Shown one piece after another: positions 15,008 through 23,379 of a stretch of DNA of 64,000 bases. The DNA comes from Ruminococcus sp. AM36-2AA (GTDB taxonomy: Bacteria; Bacillota; Clostridia; Lachnospirales; Lachnospiraceae): NCBI RefSeq assembly GCF_003461955.1, contig NZ_QTYB01000017.1, forward strand, positions 3,042 to 67,041. The letters run 5' to 3'. The notes beneath the pieces are model-generated. The model ran no database searches and had not been told where the DNA came from. It worked only from the letters and a program-made list of their open reading frames with translations. Each line of letters begins with the position of its first letter. The first letter of the stretch is position 1. A program made the translations under genes and the position numbers.

Positions 15008-16315
15008 ATGAGCAAAATTACAAGAGATCAGAGAAAATTCAAATTTGAGACATTACAGCTTCACGTAGGACAGGAAACACCGGATCCGGTTACCGATGCA
15101 AGAGCAGTACCGATCTACCAGACATCTTCCTATGTATTCCGCAACTGCGATCATGCAGCAGCACGTTTCGGACTTGCAGATGCAGGTAATATTTACGGAC
15201 GTCTTACAAACCCGACAGAAGATATTTTTGAGAAGAGAATCGCAGCACTGGAAGGTGGTTCCGCAGCACTTGCTGTAGCATCCGGTGCAGCAGCTATCAC
15301 TTATACGATCGAGAACCTTGCACAGCAGGGTGACCATATCGTAGCAGCAAAGAACATCTACGGCGGAACAACAAACCTTCTGGAGCACACACTTCCGTCA
15401 TACGGAATCACAACAACATTTGTTGATGTATTCAACCTTGAGGAAGTAGAAAATGCGATCCAGGAAAACACAAAAGCTGTTTACATCGAGACTCTTGGAA
15501 ACCCGAACTCCGATGTTGTAGATATCGAGTCTCTTGCAAACATCGCTCACAAACATAAAATCCCGCTTGTTGTAGATAACACATTTGCAACACCTTACCT
15601 TGTAAGACCGATCGAGTATGGTGCAGATATCGTTGTTCATTCTGCAACAAAATTCATCGGCGGTCATGGAACCACAATCGGTGGAGTGATCGTAGAGAGT
15701 GGTAAGTTCGACTGGGAGGCATCCGGCAAATTTGCATCTCTTACAGAGCCAAACCCAAGCTACCATGGTGTAAGCTTCACAAAAGCTTGCGGACCAGCAG
15801 CATTTGTTACAAAGATCCGTGCAATCCTTCTCCGTGACACAGGAGCAACCATTTCTCCAGTAAGCTCCTTCATCTTCCTTCAGGGACTTGAGACACTGTC
15901 TCTCCGTGTAGAGCGTCATGTTGAGAATGCACTGAAAGTTGTACAGTACCTGAACAACCATCCGCAGGTAGAGAAAGTTCATCATCCGTCTGTATCCACA
16001 GATCCAAGCCAGCAGGAACTTTACAAGAAATACTTCCCGAACGGCGGTGGTTCCATCTTTACATTCGAGATCAAGGGAGACGCACAGAAGGCAAAAGATT
16101 TCATCGACAACCTTGAGCTGTTCTCACTTCTTGCAAACGTTGCAGATGTAAAATCTCTGGTTATCCATCCGGCTACTACAACACACAGCCAGTGCACAGA
16201 GGAAGAGCTTCTTGATCAGGGAATCAAACCAAACACAATCCGTCTTTCTATCGGAACTGAGAATATCGATGATATTATCCAGGATCTTGATGAGGCATTC
16301 AAAGCAGTTCAGTAA
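15008..16315 (+). CDS. O-acetylhomoserine sulfhydrylase (aminocarboxypropyltransferase)
   Basis: A 435-residue PLP enzyme of the Cys/Met metabolism family. The length of ~430 and the opening FETLQLHVGQETPDP, then PIYQTSSYVF, fit MetY/OAH sulfhydrylase rather than cystathionine gamma-synthase (~380). The PLP lysine is Lys215 in SATKFIGGHG; NIYGRLTNPT and ETLGNPNSDV line the active site. It makes homocysteine from O-acetylhomoserine and sulfide, or cysteine from O-acetylserine in some relatives. It is preceded by the Cys-rich leader peptide, so cysteine supply probably controls expression. AGAGGA lies upstream of the start and a terminator follows at 16362. Codon use is strongly biased, suggesting high expression. 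Confidence 0.94.
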   Translation: MSKITRDQRKFKFETLQLHVGQETPDPVTDARAVPIYQTSSYVFRNCDHAAARFGLADAGNIYGRLTNPTEDIFEKRIAALEGGSAALAVASGAAAITYTIENLAQQGDHIVAAKNIYGGTTNLLEHTLPSYGITTTFVDVFNLEEVENAIQENTKAVYIETLGNPNSDVVDIESLANIAHKHKIPLVVDNTFATPYLVRPIEYGADIVVHSATKFIGGHGTTIGGVIVESGKFDWEASGKFASLTEPNPSYHGVSFTKACGPAAFVTKIRAILLRDTGATISPVSSFIFLQGLETLSLRVERHVENALKVVQYLNNHPQVEKVHHPSVSTDPSQQELYKKYFPNGGGSIFTFEIKGDAQKAKDFIDNLELFSLLANVADVKSLVIHPATTTHSQCTEEELLDQGIKPNTIRLSIGTENIDDIIQDLDEAFKAVQ

Positions 16316-16361
16316 ATAAGACAATTAAATAAGAAGAACACCTTCTAAATCAATAGCACAG

Positions 16362-16411
16362 AAAAATCTGCTCCGGGACGTATGAGAATATAGTTCCGGG
16401 GCAGATTTTTT
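16362..16411 (+). terminator. Terminator after the sulfhydrylase gene
   Basis: AAAAATCTGCTCCGGGA and TTCCGGGGCAGATTTTTT form a long stem (about 16362-16378 / 16394-16411) with a T-run. Confidence 0.85.
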
Positions 16412-16491
16412 ATACGTTTATCTGGAAGATCCAGAAGCTGGAAGATCAGTGCTTGTGGTACTGAGGATGCACAGGGTATGTGCGATTTTTT

Positions 16492-17343
16492 TCAGGCGGC
16501 TTCTACAAGTTCTTCCAACGTTCCGAAAGTGTATCCCATCTCTTCCCATTTCGTCAGCAGTTCATCCAGGATGGAAGCGTTTGTAGAGGAAGTGCTGTGC
16601 AGCAGTACAATAGCGCCCGGATGGATCCGCCCCAGAAGTTTTTCAAAGGCTTCTTCTTTTGAGGGCTGTTTATCCTGATACCAGTCCACATAAGCCAGGC
16701 TCCAGAAAAACGTGTGATATCCCAGATCTTTTGCCATCTGGAGGTTTTCTGTACTGTAGATCCCCTGTGGCGGACGGTAAAATTTTGTCATTTCTTTTCC
16801 AGTTGCTTCTTTATAAAGAGCCTCCACATCTTCCAGCTGTTTCTGAAAAGCCTCTTTTGTGGAGATGCCGGACATATCCGGGTGGGTCATGGTGTGATTG
16901 CCAACGGTATGGCCTGCATCCACAATTTCCCGGATCAGTTCCGGTTTTTCCCGGATCAGAGTTCCCACAACAAAAAATGTGGCATGTACGTGATGTTTAT
17001 GTAAGGCATCCAGAATGGCAGGTGTGTTTCCATTATCATAGCCTGCGTCGAAAGTGAGATATATTTTTTTCTCATCAGTATCATCTGCGTACCAGGCATT
17101 GTATTTTTTCAGTTCCTCTATGGAAGCATTTCCTGTAGGCCGTGTGCCCTTCTCCTGAAAACCAAGCCCCCAGTTTTCACTCTGAGAGGACAAAGAGGCA
17201 GAAGAGGGCTGGCTTTTTTTCATAAAATTCTGGTCGGATCGTGATCCGGAAGAAAAATGGGAAGAGATCTTTCCCACAAGACTGCCAAAAGCAAAAGCCA
17301 TGACAAAGCAAAAGATAAGACGGTAGATATGTTTTCGTTTCAT
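16492..17343 (-). CDS. Polysaccharide deacetylase, PdaA-like
   Basis: A 283-residue protein with an N-terminal signal anchor (about residues 8-25), a Ser-rich linker and a NodB-type deacetylase domain. Motifs are TFDAGYDN (about 95-102; the PdaA-type variant of TFDDG), HTMTHP with the two metal His residues, and RPPQGIYS. WGLGFQEKGTRPTGN before the domain is typical of PdaA, the enzyme that deacetylates muramic acid so that spore-cortex muramic-delta-lactam can form. An envelope role in sporulation is therefore likely but not certain. The start is preceded by GAGG on the minus strand. The small-RNA unit upstream ends before this gene at its own terminator. Confidence 0.88.
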   Translation of the reverse strand: MKRKHIYRLIFCFVMAFAFGSLVGKISSHFSSGSRSDQNFMKKSQPSSASLSSQSENWGLGFQEKGTRPTGNASIEELKKYNAWYADDTDEKKIYLTFDAGYDNGNTPAILDALHKHHVHATFFVVGTLIREKPELIREIVDAGHTVGNHTMTHPDMSGISTKEAFQKQLEDVEALYKEATGKEMTKFYRPPQGIYSTENLQMAKDLGYHTFFWSLAYVDWYQDKQPSKEEAFEKLLGRIHPGAIVLLHSTSSTNASILDELLTKWEEMGYTFGTLEELVEAA

Positions 17344-17587
17344 GGTAACCTCGGAGAAAATGGAGTTATTAATATGCTTATGAACGTACAGAGGAAGATA
17401 TGAATATAGATGATAATGAGACTATGTTCAGCAAAATATGATGGATGAGAACATAAATGTACATTTAGCGGAAAAGTTTTGTGATGGAATGATCTTTATA
17501 AAAATGGGATGGTCAACCAGAGAAAAATATGTAGTCATGCAGATTGTAAAAAAGTAGGATATTCAGGAGAGACAGGACAAAAATAGG

Positions 17588-17634
17588 CAAAAAATAAGAG
17601 TCATCAGCGATTCATTTCTTCTGCCGATGACTCT
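17588..17634 (-). terminator. Terminator of the minus-strand small-RNA unit
   Basis: A 12-bp stem (17597-17608 with 17623-17634; one G-U pair) with a 14-base loop. Reading the minus strand, the hairpin is followed by TATTTTTTG. It is oriented to end the transcript that starts near 17872. Confidence 0.85.
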
Positions 17635-17872
17635 TTCAATTTTCATTATCCAATGGAATATACCTCTCATTTCTTAGATTTAAAACTTATACGGAATTAA
17701 AATTTACGTTCTCGGTGGTCCGTACCTCCTTGTTTTAATTATGATGGGAAATCTTTAAATCTTCTGGTGGACTGTACCTCTCTTTCTTAGATTATGGGAA
17801 GTAAGTTATGTTTTCGGTGGGTTCACGCTCCTTTTTGATTTGTTTTTTTGTTTTCCGTTTGTTTTATTTGAT
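17590..17872 (-). ncRNA. Candidate small RNA with four Shine-Dalgarno-like modules
   Basis: A free-standing minus-strand transcription unit of about 280 bases between a consensus promoter and a strong intrinsic terminator. It has no ORF longer than about 13 codons with a usable start. The transcript carries four copies of a module of the form (A)GGAGGTAC-N3-CCACCG at intervals of about 50, 50 and 61 bases, the middle two followed or preceded by TTCCCAT. GGAGGTA is complementary to the 16S rRNA 3' end. Each module can form a small GGT/ACC stem. I do not recognise it as 6S, tmRNA, RNase P, SRP or a known riboswitch. Possible roles are protein sequestration, ribosome binding or antisense action; all are inference. 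Confidence 0.65.
17651..17832 (-). repeat. Four tandem modules inside the candidate small RNA
   Basis: On the plus strand the modules appear as CAATGG-AATA-TACCTCTC (17651-), CGGTGG-TCCG-TACCTCC (17713-), TGGTGG-ACTG-TACCTCTC (17765-) and CGGTGG-GTTC-ACGCTCC (17815-). The interval sequences also share TTCTTAGATT and ATGGGAA. Similarity across four degenerate copies suggests selection on the module rather than recent slippage. Confidence 0.7.
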
Positions 17873-17878
17873 GGTTAT

Positions 17879-17907
17879 ACTATAACAGATAAAAACGATA
17901 TTGTCAA
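17879..17907 (-). promoter_or_regulatory. Promoter of the candidate small RNA
   Basis: Read on the minus strand: consensus TTGACA (17907-17902), a 17-base spacer and TATAGT (17884-17879). The start would fall near 17872. No protein-coding gene lies between this promoter and the terminator at 17634-17588. Confidence 0.85.
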
Positions 17908-17964
17908 CACTAAATTTGAAAAATAATAAAAATAAATTAAAAGAGAAGAATAACTAAAATAAAA

Positions 17965-17983
17965 TATCTGAAATATTCAGATA
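17965..17983. promoter_or_regulatory. Perfect palindrome upstream of enolase
   Basis: TATCTGAA-ATA-TTCAGATA is a 19-base perfect dyad about 130 bases upstream of the enolase start, of the size and form of a transcription-factor operator. The regulator is unknown. The remaining bases up to 18111 hold the leader and an AAGGAGG ribosome binding site. Confidence 0.45.
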
Positions 17984-18111
17984 ATATTGACGCCGGAGAA
18001 TACGTATAGACCAAAACCTTTTCGGACAAGCTACCCTTATGAACATAAGAAGAGAACAAAAAAGCGCAGGAGATCATAAACAGTATTATTATTTTCAAGG
18101 AGGGAAAACTT

Positions 18112-19461
18112 ATGCTACGTTATCTGCCTGTTCGAAAAGTTCACGCTAGACAGGTCCTGGATTCCAGGGGGAATCCTACGGTGGAAGCGGAAGTAACAGT
18201 AGGAGAAGGAATCATAGGGATCAACGGATTTACGGGAAGAGCCATGGTGCCGTCCGGAGCATCCACGGGGAAATTTGAGGCTGTGGAGCTGCGGGACGGA
18301 AACCGTGAGGAATATCTGGGCCAGAGTGTGAAAAAAGCGGTGGAGAACATCAATACCCGTCTGGCGGATGCCATCATCGGAGAAAATGCCCTGAACCAGG
18401 CATGGATCGATCATCTTCTGATCGAAACGGACGGAACGGAAAACAAAAGCAGTGCAGGAGCCAATGCCACACTGGCAGTATCCCTGGCAACGGCCCGTGC
18501 TGCAGCCGGTGCACTCCGGCTTCCTCTTTATCAGTACCTTGGAGGTTGTCATACCATGCAGCTTCCGGTGCCGATGATGAATATTTTAAATGGGGGAAAG
18601 CATGCGGACAACACCGTAGATCTTCAGGAATTTATGATCATGCCAACCGGGGCAGGGTGTCTGGAAAAAGGTATCCGTATGTGTGCGGAAGTTTACCAGC
18701 ACTTAAAGCTCCTTCTCCGGGAAAAAGGACTTTCCACAGCAGTTGGTGATGAAGGAGGCTTTGCCCCGGATCTTCCGGATTCAGAGGAAGTGCTGACCCT
18801 GATCGTCCATGCAGTGGAAAAAGCAGGATACAAACCTGGTGAAGAGATCACCATTGCCATCGATGCAGCCTCCAGTGAACTTTATGATGAGGAAAAAGGC
18901 GTGTACTTTTTCCCAGGGGAGAGCCGCATGAAAGGGGAAAAGATCTACCGGGATGCCAGGGAGATGACAGAGTACTACGAGAAACTGGTGGGAAAATTTC
19001 CCATTGTTTCCATTGAGGATGGGCTCTGGGAGGATGACTGGGAAGGCTGGAAATACCTGACGGAACATCTGGGAAAAAAGGTCCAGCTTGTGGGAGATGA
19101 TCTGTTTGTCACCAATATCAAACGTCTGCGCTGCGGTATTCAGCTTGAAGTCGCCAATGCCATCCTCATCAAGGTAAATCAGATCGGAACCCTCACGGAA
19201 ACCCTGGATGCAGTGGAGATGGCCCAGCATGCGGGATATCGCGCGGTGATCTCCCACAGATCCGGCGAGACCGAGGATTCCTTTATCGCAGATCTGGCGG
19301 TAGCTTGCGGAGCCGGACAGATCAAAACAGGTGCGCCCTGCCGTTCGGACCGGAATGCCAAGTATAATCAGCTTCTGCGGATCCATGAACAGCTTGGGAC
19401 CCTTGGAAGATATGCCGATCCTTTTGCAAAAAGATCTCAGAAAAAGCCCTGCATAAAATAA
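18112..19461 (+). CDS. eno: Enolase
   Basis: A 449-residue enolase; most are ~430, and the extra length is in a short basic C-terminal tail. Substrate and Mg-binding segments are visible: [17 protein letters not shown] at the start, the [16 protein letters not shown] loop (about 44-60), [10 protein letters not shown] (about 206-215), [11 protein letters not shown], the catalytic Lys in [10 protein letters not shown] (about 354) and SHRSGETED (about 381-389). It converts 2-phosphoglycerate to phosphoenolpyruvate. A strong AAGGAGG precedes the ATG. It is not in the usual glycolytic cluster (gap-pgk-tpi-pgm-eno) but stands before secG, and an additional enolase elsewhere in the genome is possible. 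Confidence 0.96.
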   Translation: MLRYLPVRKVHARQVLDSRGNPTVEAEVTVGEGIIGINGFTGRAMVPSGASTGKFEAVELRDGNREEYLGQSVKKAVENINTRLADAIIGENALNQAWIDHLLIETDGTENKSSAGANATLAVSLATARAAAGALRLPLYQYLGGCHTMQLPVPMMNILNGGKHADNTVDLQEFMIMPTGAGCLEKGIRMCAEVYQHLKLLLREKGLSTAVGDEGGFAPDLPDSEEVLTLIVHAVEKAGYKPGEEITIAIDAASSELYDEEKGVYFFPGESRMKGEKIYRDAREMTEYYEKLVGKFPIVSIEDGLWEDDWEGWKYLTEHLGKKVQLVGDDLFVTNIKRLRCGIQLEVANAILIKVNQIGTLTETLDAVEMAQHAGYRAVISHRSGETEDSFIADLAVACGAGQIKTGAPCRSDRNAKYNQLLRIHEQLGTLGRYADPFAKRSQKKPCIK

Positions 19462-19472
19462 ACGGAAAATGG

Positions 19473-19501
19473 TTGAAATCCCGGTTTAGCTATGGTAAAA
19501 T
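19473..19501 (+). promoter_or_regulatory. Promoter of secG
   Basis: TTGAAA (19473-19478), a 17-base spacer and TAAAAT (19496-19501) lie about 30 bases before the secG start, so secG can be transcribed apart from enolase. Confidence 0.7.
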
Positions 19502-19531
19502 AACCTCTAGTTGATTAGGAGGTGTAACCGC

Positions 19532-19765
19532 GTGAACATTTTGAAGATTATTCTGACTGTAATTTATGCAATAGATTGTATCGCTCTGACTGTTGTCGTA
19601 CTGATGCAGGAGGGCAAGCAGCAGGGTCTTGGCTCTATCGCCGGAGTAGCTGATACTTACTGGGGTAAGAATAAGGGCCGTTCCATGGAAGGTGGTCTCG
19701 TAAGAGGTACCATTATCATGGGAGTTATTTTCTTTGTACTGTCAATCGTACTGAACATTATCTGA
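19532..19765 (+). CDS. secG: Protein translocase subunit SecG
   Basis: A 77-residue protein with two membrane helices (about residues 3-23 and 55-76) around a loop containing LMQEGKQQGLGSIAG, the conserved SecG loop. GTG at 19532 is chosen because AGGAGGT lies 9 bases before it; an in-frame TTG at 19511 would place the ribosome site inside the ORF. SecG is the accessory subunit of the SecYEG export channel. secG followed by rnr and smpB is a widespread Firmicute gene order, as here. Confidence 0.93.
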   Translation: MNILKIILTVIYAIDCIALTVVVLMQEGKQQGLGSIAGVADTYWGKNKGRSMEGGLVRGTIIMGVIFFVLSIVLNII

Positions 19766-19791
19766 TCTGCCAGGAGCAGAACAGAAGTTGG

Positions 19792-19866
19792 GAACACTCT
19801 TGCTGCGTTAGCATGCAGAAGAACCTCGGATGGAGACTTCTTTTGTTAATCAGCAGGAGTGTTTTT
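19792..19866 (+). terminator. Long hairpin terminator after secG
   Basis: AACACTCTTGCTG and CAGCAGGAGTGTTTTT form the outer stem, with further pairing inside (AGAAGAACC...), before a T-run. It separates secG from rnr and may be leaky, since the gene order is conserved. Confidence 0.7.
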
Positions 19867-19943
19867 GCGTTGATACAGGGTCACGGGTGAGACTTCCTCT
19901 GGAATGATAACAGGGTAAAAATGAAATAGAAACAGGAGAAAAT

Positions 19944-22205
19944 GTGAAAAGATCGAAAAATTTTGAAAAAAGAAAAAAGTTTATAATGGAGCTTCTGGGA
20001 GATCCGCTGTATAAACCTATGCGGCTGCGGGAGATAGCATCTCTCCTCCAGCTGGATAAGAGTGAGAAAAAAGAGCTTTTTGATGTGCTGGACGAGCTTT
20101 GTGCCCAGGGAAAGGCGGAAGTGGATAATAAAGGAAGATACAGCAAGGTTTCCGGCAAGCGCCGAGACAGACGGAAGAAAAAAGATGCTCTGAAGGCAGA
20201 GAAGCAGGAGCGTGGCCGTAAGGGAAGAGAACGTAAGGAACATGAGAATGAGGAATGTCATTTTTCCGAGAAGGACGGAACTATCATGGAAGGAACGTTC
20301 ATCGGCCATTACAAGGGTTTTGGATTCGTGGAAGTGGAAGACCAGGAACAGGATATTTTTATTCCAGAAAATGACACGGGAAGTGCCATGCATCAGGATA
20401 AGGTACAGATCCTTGTACGGAATGGCCATAAAGAGGGCAAGCGTCCGGAAGGCGTTGTTCTGAAGGTTCTGGAGAGGGGAATGCCTTCGATTGTTGGAAC
20501 ATACCAGAGCAGCCGTGATTACGGCTTTGTGATCAGTGATAACCCCAAATTTTCCAAAGATATCTTTATTACCAGGAAAAATTCCATGGGGGCAAAAGAT
20601 GGCGATAAGGTAGTTGCGGAAATCGTGGACTATGGTTCCAGAAACCGGAAGCCGGAAGGAAAGATCACAGAAGTGCTGGGAAATTTACGTTCACCGGGAA
20701 CAGATATCCTTGCTATTGTGAAGAGTTTTAACATTCCAAGTGTATTTCCGGATAAGGTACTCCGTCAGGCAGACCGTGTGCCGGATCATGTGCAGGAAGC
20801 AGATATGGACGGAAGACTGGATCTTCGGGATCTTGTCACAGTTACCATTGACGGCGAGGATGCAAAGGATCTGGATGATGCCATTTCCCTTACAAAAGAA
20901 GACGGGATCTATCATCTGGGGGTACACATTGCAGACGTCAGCAATTATGTCCAGGGTGGCAGTGCCCTTGATCGGGAAGCACTGAAGAGAGGAACTTCGG
21001 TTTATCTTGCGGATCGTGTGATTCCTATGCTTCCGGAACGGCTTTCCAATGGAATCTGTTCTCTGAACCAGGGACAGGATCGTCTTACTTTAAGCTGTCT
21101 GATGGATGTCAATGAAAAAGGTAAGGTAATTTCCCATAAGATCGCGGAAACAGTGATCCGCGTAGATCAGCGTATGTGCTACACCGATGTAAAAAATATT
21201 CTGGAAGATACTGACGATGTGGCGAAGAAACGTTATGAATCCCTGATTCCCATGTTCTTTCTGATGAAGGAACTTTCCGGGATCTTACGCAGCCGCCGTC
21301 ATACAAGAGGTTCCATTGATTTTGACTTTCCGGAAAGCAAGATCATTCTCAATGCTGCAGGGAAAGCTATTGACGTACAGCCATATGAAGCCAATGTGGC
21401 AACCAGGATCATTGAGGATTTTATGCTTCTTGCCAATGAAACCGTGGCGCAGGAATACTGTACCGGAGATTATCCGTTTGTATACAGAACTCATGAGAAC
21501 CCGGATCCGGAAAAGATCGAAAGTCTTCTGATGCTTCTTCATAATGAAGGAGTTAATATACAGAAATCCGGGCAGGAGATCACACCAGGTGAGATCCAGG
21601 AGATCCTGGAAAGCATCGAGGGAATGCCAAATGAGGCACAGATCAGCCGTCTGACACTGCGTACCATGAAACAGGCGAAATATACCACCGAATGCAGCGG
21701 ACATTTTGGCCTTGCGGCAAAATATTACTGCCATTTTACTTCTCCGATCCGAAGATATCCGGATCTTCAGATCCACAGGATCATCCATGACCGCCTGAGA
21801 GGCAGACTGGTAAGAGAAGGACGTACCGAGCATTACAAGGAGATCCTGGATGAAGTGGCACGCCAGTCCAGTGTGTGTGAACGGCGTGCAGATGAGGCGG
21901 AAAGAGAATCTGACAAGCTGAAGAAAGCAGAGTATATGTCCTATCATCTGGGTGAGGAGTATGAGGGAATCATCTCCGGTGTTACAGGATGGGGCATTTA
22001 TGTGGAACTTCCAAATACTGTGGAAGGACTGATCCATATCAACACATTACGGGATGATTATTATGTATTTGACCAGGATGCATATGAACTGCGGGGAGAC
22101 ATGACAGGAAAGATTTTCCGCCTTGGGCAGAAAGTCCGTGTCCGTGTGGCAGATGCGGATAAAATGCTGAAAACCGTGGATTTTGTTCTGGCCGAAGAAG
22201 ACTGA
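19944..22205 (+). CDS. rnr: Ribonuclease R
   Basis: A 753-residue 3'-5' exoribonuclease. Domains in order: winged helix (about 10-75, [19 protein letters not shown]), a basic Lys/Arg linker, two cold-shock domains (about 110-250), the RNB catalytic domain with [11 protein letters not shown] (about 303-313; catalytic Asp cluster), and a C-terminal S1 domain (about 665-745, [20 protein letters not shown]). GTG at 19944 follows AGGAG. It degrades structured RNA, including mRNAs freed by trans-translation. The smpB gene starts 11 bases downstream, in keeping with that partnership. Confidence 0.96.
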   Translation: MKRSKNFEKRKKFIMELLGDPLYKPMRLREIASLLQLDKSEKKELFDVLDELCAQGKAEVDNKGRYSKVSGKRRDRRKKKDALKAEKQERGRKGRERKEHENEECHFSEKDGTIMEGTFIGHYKGFGFVEVEDQEQDIFIPENDTGSAMHQDKVQILVRNGHKEGKRPEGVVLKVLERGMPSIVGTYQSSRDYGFVISDNPKFSKDIFITRKNSMGAKDGDKVVAEIVDYGSRNRKPEGKITEVLGNLRSPGTDILAIVKSFNIPSVFPDKVLRQADRVPDHVQEADMDGRLDLRDLVTVTIDGEDAKDLDDAISLTKEDGIYHLGVHIADVSNYVQGGSALDREALKRGTSVYLADRVIPMLPERLSNGICSLNQGQDRLTLSCLMDVNEKGKVISHKIAETVIRVDQRMCYTDVKNILEDTDDVAKKRYESLIPMFFLMKELSGILRSRRHTRGSIDFDFPESKIILNAAGKAIDVQPYEANVATRIIEDFMLLANETVAQEYCTGDYPFVYRTHENPDPEKIESLLMLLHNEGVNIQKSGQEITPGEIQEILESIEGMPNEAQISRLTLRTMKQAKYTTECSGHFGLAAKYYCHFTSPIRRYPDLQIHRIIHDRLRGRLVREGRTEHYKEILDEVARQSSVCERRADEAERESDKLKKAEYMSYHLGEEYEGIISGVTGWGIYVELPNTVEGLIHINTLRDDYYVFDQDAYELRGDMTGKIFRLGQKVRVRVADADKMLKTVDFVLAEED

Positions 22206-22216
22206 AGGAGCGCGAA

Positions 22217-22687
22217 ATGGCAAAAAAAACAGGAATGAAACTGATCGCAAATAATAAAAAGGCTTTTCATGACTATTTTATCGAGGACACCTATGAGGCC
22301 GGGATCGCACTGGCGGGAACCGAGGTAAAATCTTTACGTTCCGGCAAATGCAGCATCAAGGAGGCTTTTGTCCGGGTGGAAAACGGGGAGGTTTATGTAT
22401 ATGGAATGCATATCACTCCTTATGAAAAAGGAAATATTTTTAACAAAGATCCCCTTCGTGTGCGGAAACTGCTTCTGCACCGTTACGAGATCAATAAGAT
22501 CGAAGCCAAATTAAAGGAAAAAGGACTGACCCTGGTACCTCTGAAGGTTTATTTCAAGGACAGTCTGGTAAAAATAGAGATCGGCATGGCACGTGGCAAA
22601 AAGCTTTATGATAAGCGCCAGGATATTGCCAAGAAAGATCAGAGAAGAGAAGCAGAGAGAGAGTTTAAAGTGAAAAATCTTTATTAA
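22217..22687 (+). CDS. smpB: SsrA-binding protein SmpB
   Basis: A 156-residue protein of standard length. Signature segments are [39 protein letters not shown] and the basic C-terminal tail [20 protein letters not shown] that enters the mRNA channel. It carries tmRNA to stalled ribosomes. It sits 11 bases after rnr, with AAGGAGCG just before the start. The tmRNA gene itself (ssrA) is not seen in the window. Confidence 0.97.
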   Translation: MAKKTGMKLIANNKKAFHDYFIEDTYEAGIALAGTEVKSLRSGKCSIKEAFVRVENGEVYVYGMHITPYEKGNIFNKDPLRVRKLLLHRYEINKIEAKLKEKGLTLVPLKVYFKDSLVKIEIGMARGKKLYDKRQDIAKKDQRREAEREFKVKNLY

Positions 22688-22737
22688 CCGACCGGTTTCT
22701 GCTGGAAAAAAGTATGATAAAAAGTGGGGAATGAAAA

Positions 22738-23229
22738 ATGGCAGAGGTACAGGAAAGACGTAAAAAAACGGTGGAAGCGTCCATGACAGAACAGGTTCAT
22801 CTGATCATGCAGCAGCATCTGAACGGAGGCGGAAGGCTTTTTGGCGGAGCGCTGATGCAGTGGCTGGATGAGGTTGCCGGTGTGGTGGCCATGCGGCATG
22901 CGGAAACCTATCGTGTGGTAACTGCCGCGGTGGACAATCTTCAGTTCAAGCATGCGATCTATGAGGGTGAGATCGTAGTACTTAAGGGATATGTGACGGA
23001 TGTTGGAAGAACCTCCATGGAAGTCGAGATCGATACGTATGTGGAGCAGCCGGATGGTATGCGCCGTACTGTAAACCGGGCATTCTTTGTAATGGTAGCT
23101 GTAGATGAAAATCAGAAGCCGATCCAGGTACCTGAACTGATCATTACCACAGAAGCAGAAAAAGCCCGGAATGAAGCTGCAAAAATGCGCCGCGACATGC
23201 GGAAAAAAAGAAGAGAAAACGGCTTCTGA
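22738..23229 (+). CDS. Acyl-CoA thioesterase (hotdog fold, YkhA-like)
   Basis: A 163-residue hotdog-fold protein. The segment LNGGGRLFGGALMQWLDEVAG (written here in part) carries the conserved Asn, the GG turn and the catalytic Asp of the YkhA/YciA acyl-CoA thioesterase group. The second conserved stretch EIVVLKGYVTDVGRTSMEVEI forms the central strands. It hydrolyses acyl-CoA; chain preference cannot be judged. The last ~25 residues are a basic helical tail. It follows smpB by 50 bases and may be part of the same transcript. Confidence 0.88.
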   Translation: MAEVQERRKKTVEASMTEQVHLIMQQHLNGGGRLFGGALMQWLDEVAGVVAMRHAETYRVVTAAVDNLQFKHAIYEGEIVVLKGYVTDVGRTSMEVEIDTYVEQPDGMRRTVNRAFFVMVAVDENQKPIQVPELIITTEAEKARNEAAKMRRDMRKKRRENGF

Positions 23230-23298
23230 CCGCAGATGTTTTAATTTTTGACATAGTCTGAAAAATCTAAAGATTCTGTGAAATTCAAACCGGTCAGG

Positions 23299-23326
23299 TT
23301 GACAAGAAAGTGATACTCTGTAATAA
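23299..23326 (+). promoter_or_regulatory. Promoter of the lipoprotein gene
   Basis: TTGACA (23299-23304), a 16-base spacer and TAATAA (23321-23326), about 55 bases before the start codon. It may also serve pyrH and frr downstream. Confidence 0.6.
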
Positions 23327-23379
23327 TAGAAAGAGGTAAGCTGACAGCAAATAGAACCATTTTATATGGAGGAGATATA

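Noticed and set aside
17812..17832. GTG-started six-codon ORF in the candidate small RNA (minus strand)
   Set aside because: The GGAG is only 1-2 bases from the GTG and the other three modules lack any start codon, so translation is unlikely.
18112..19461. Enolase as a horizontally acquired gene
   Set aside because: Base composition and ribosome site are like those of neighbours; isolated position alone is not evidence of transfer.
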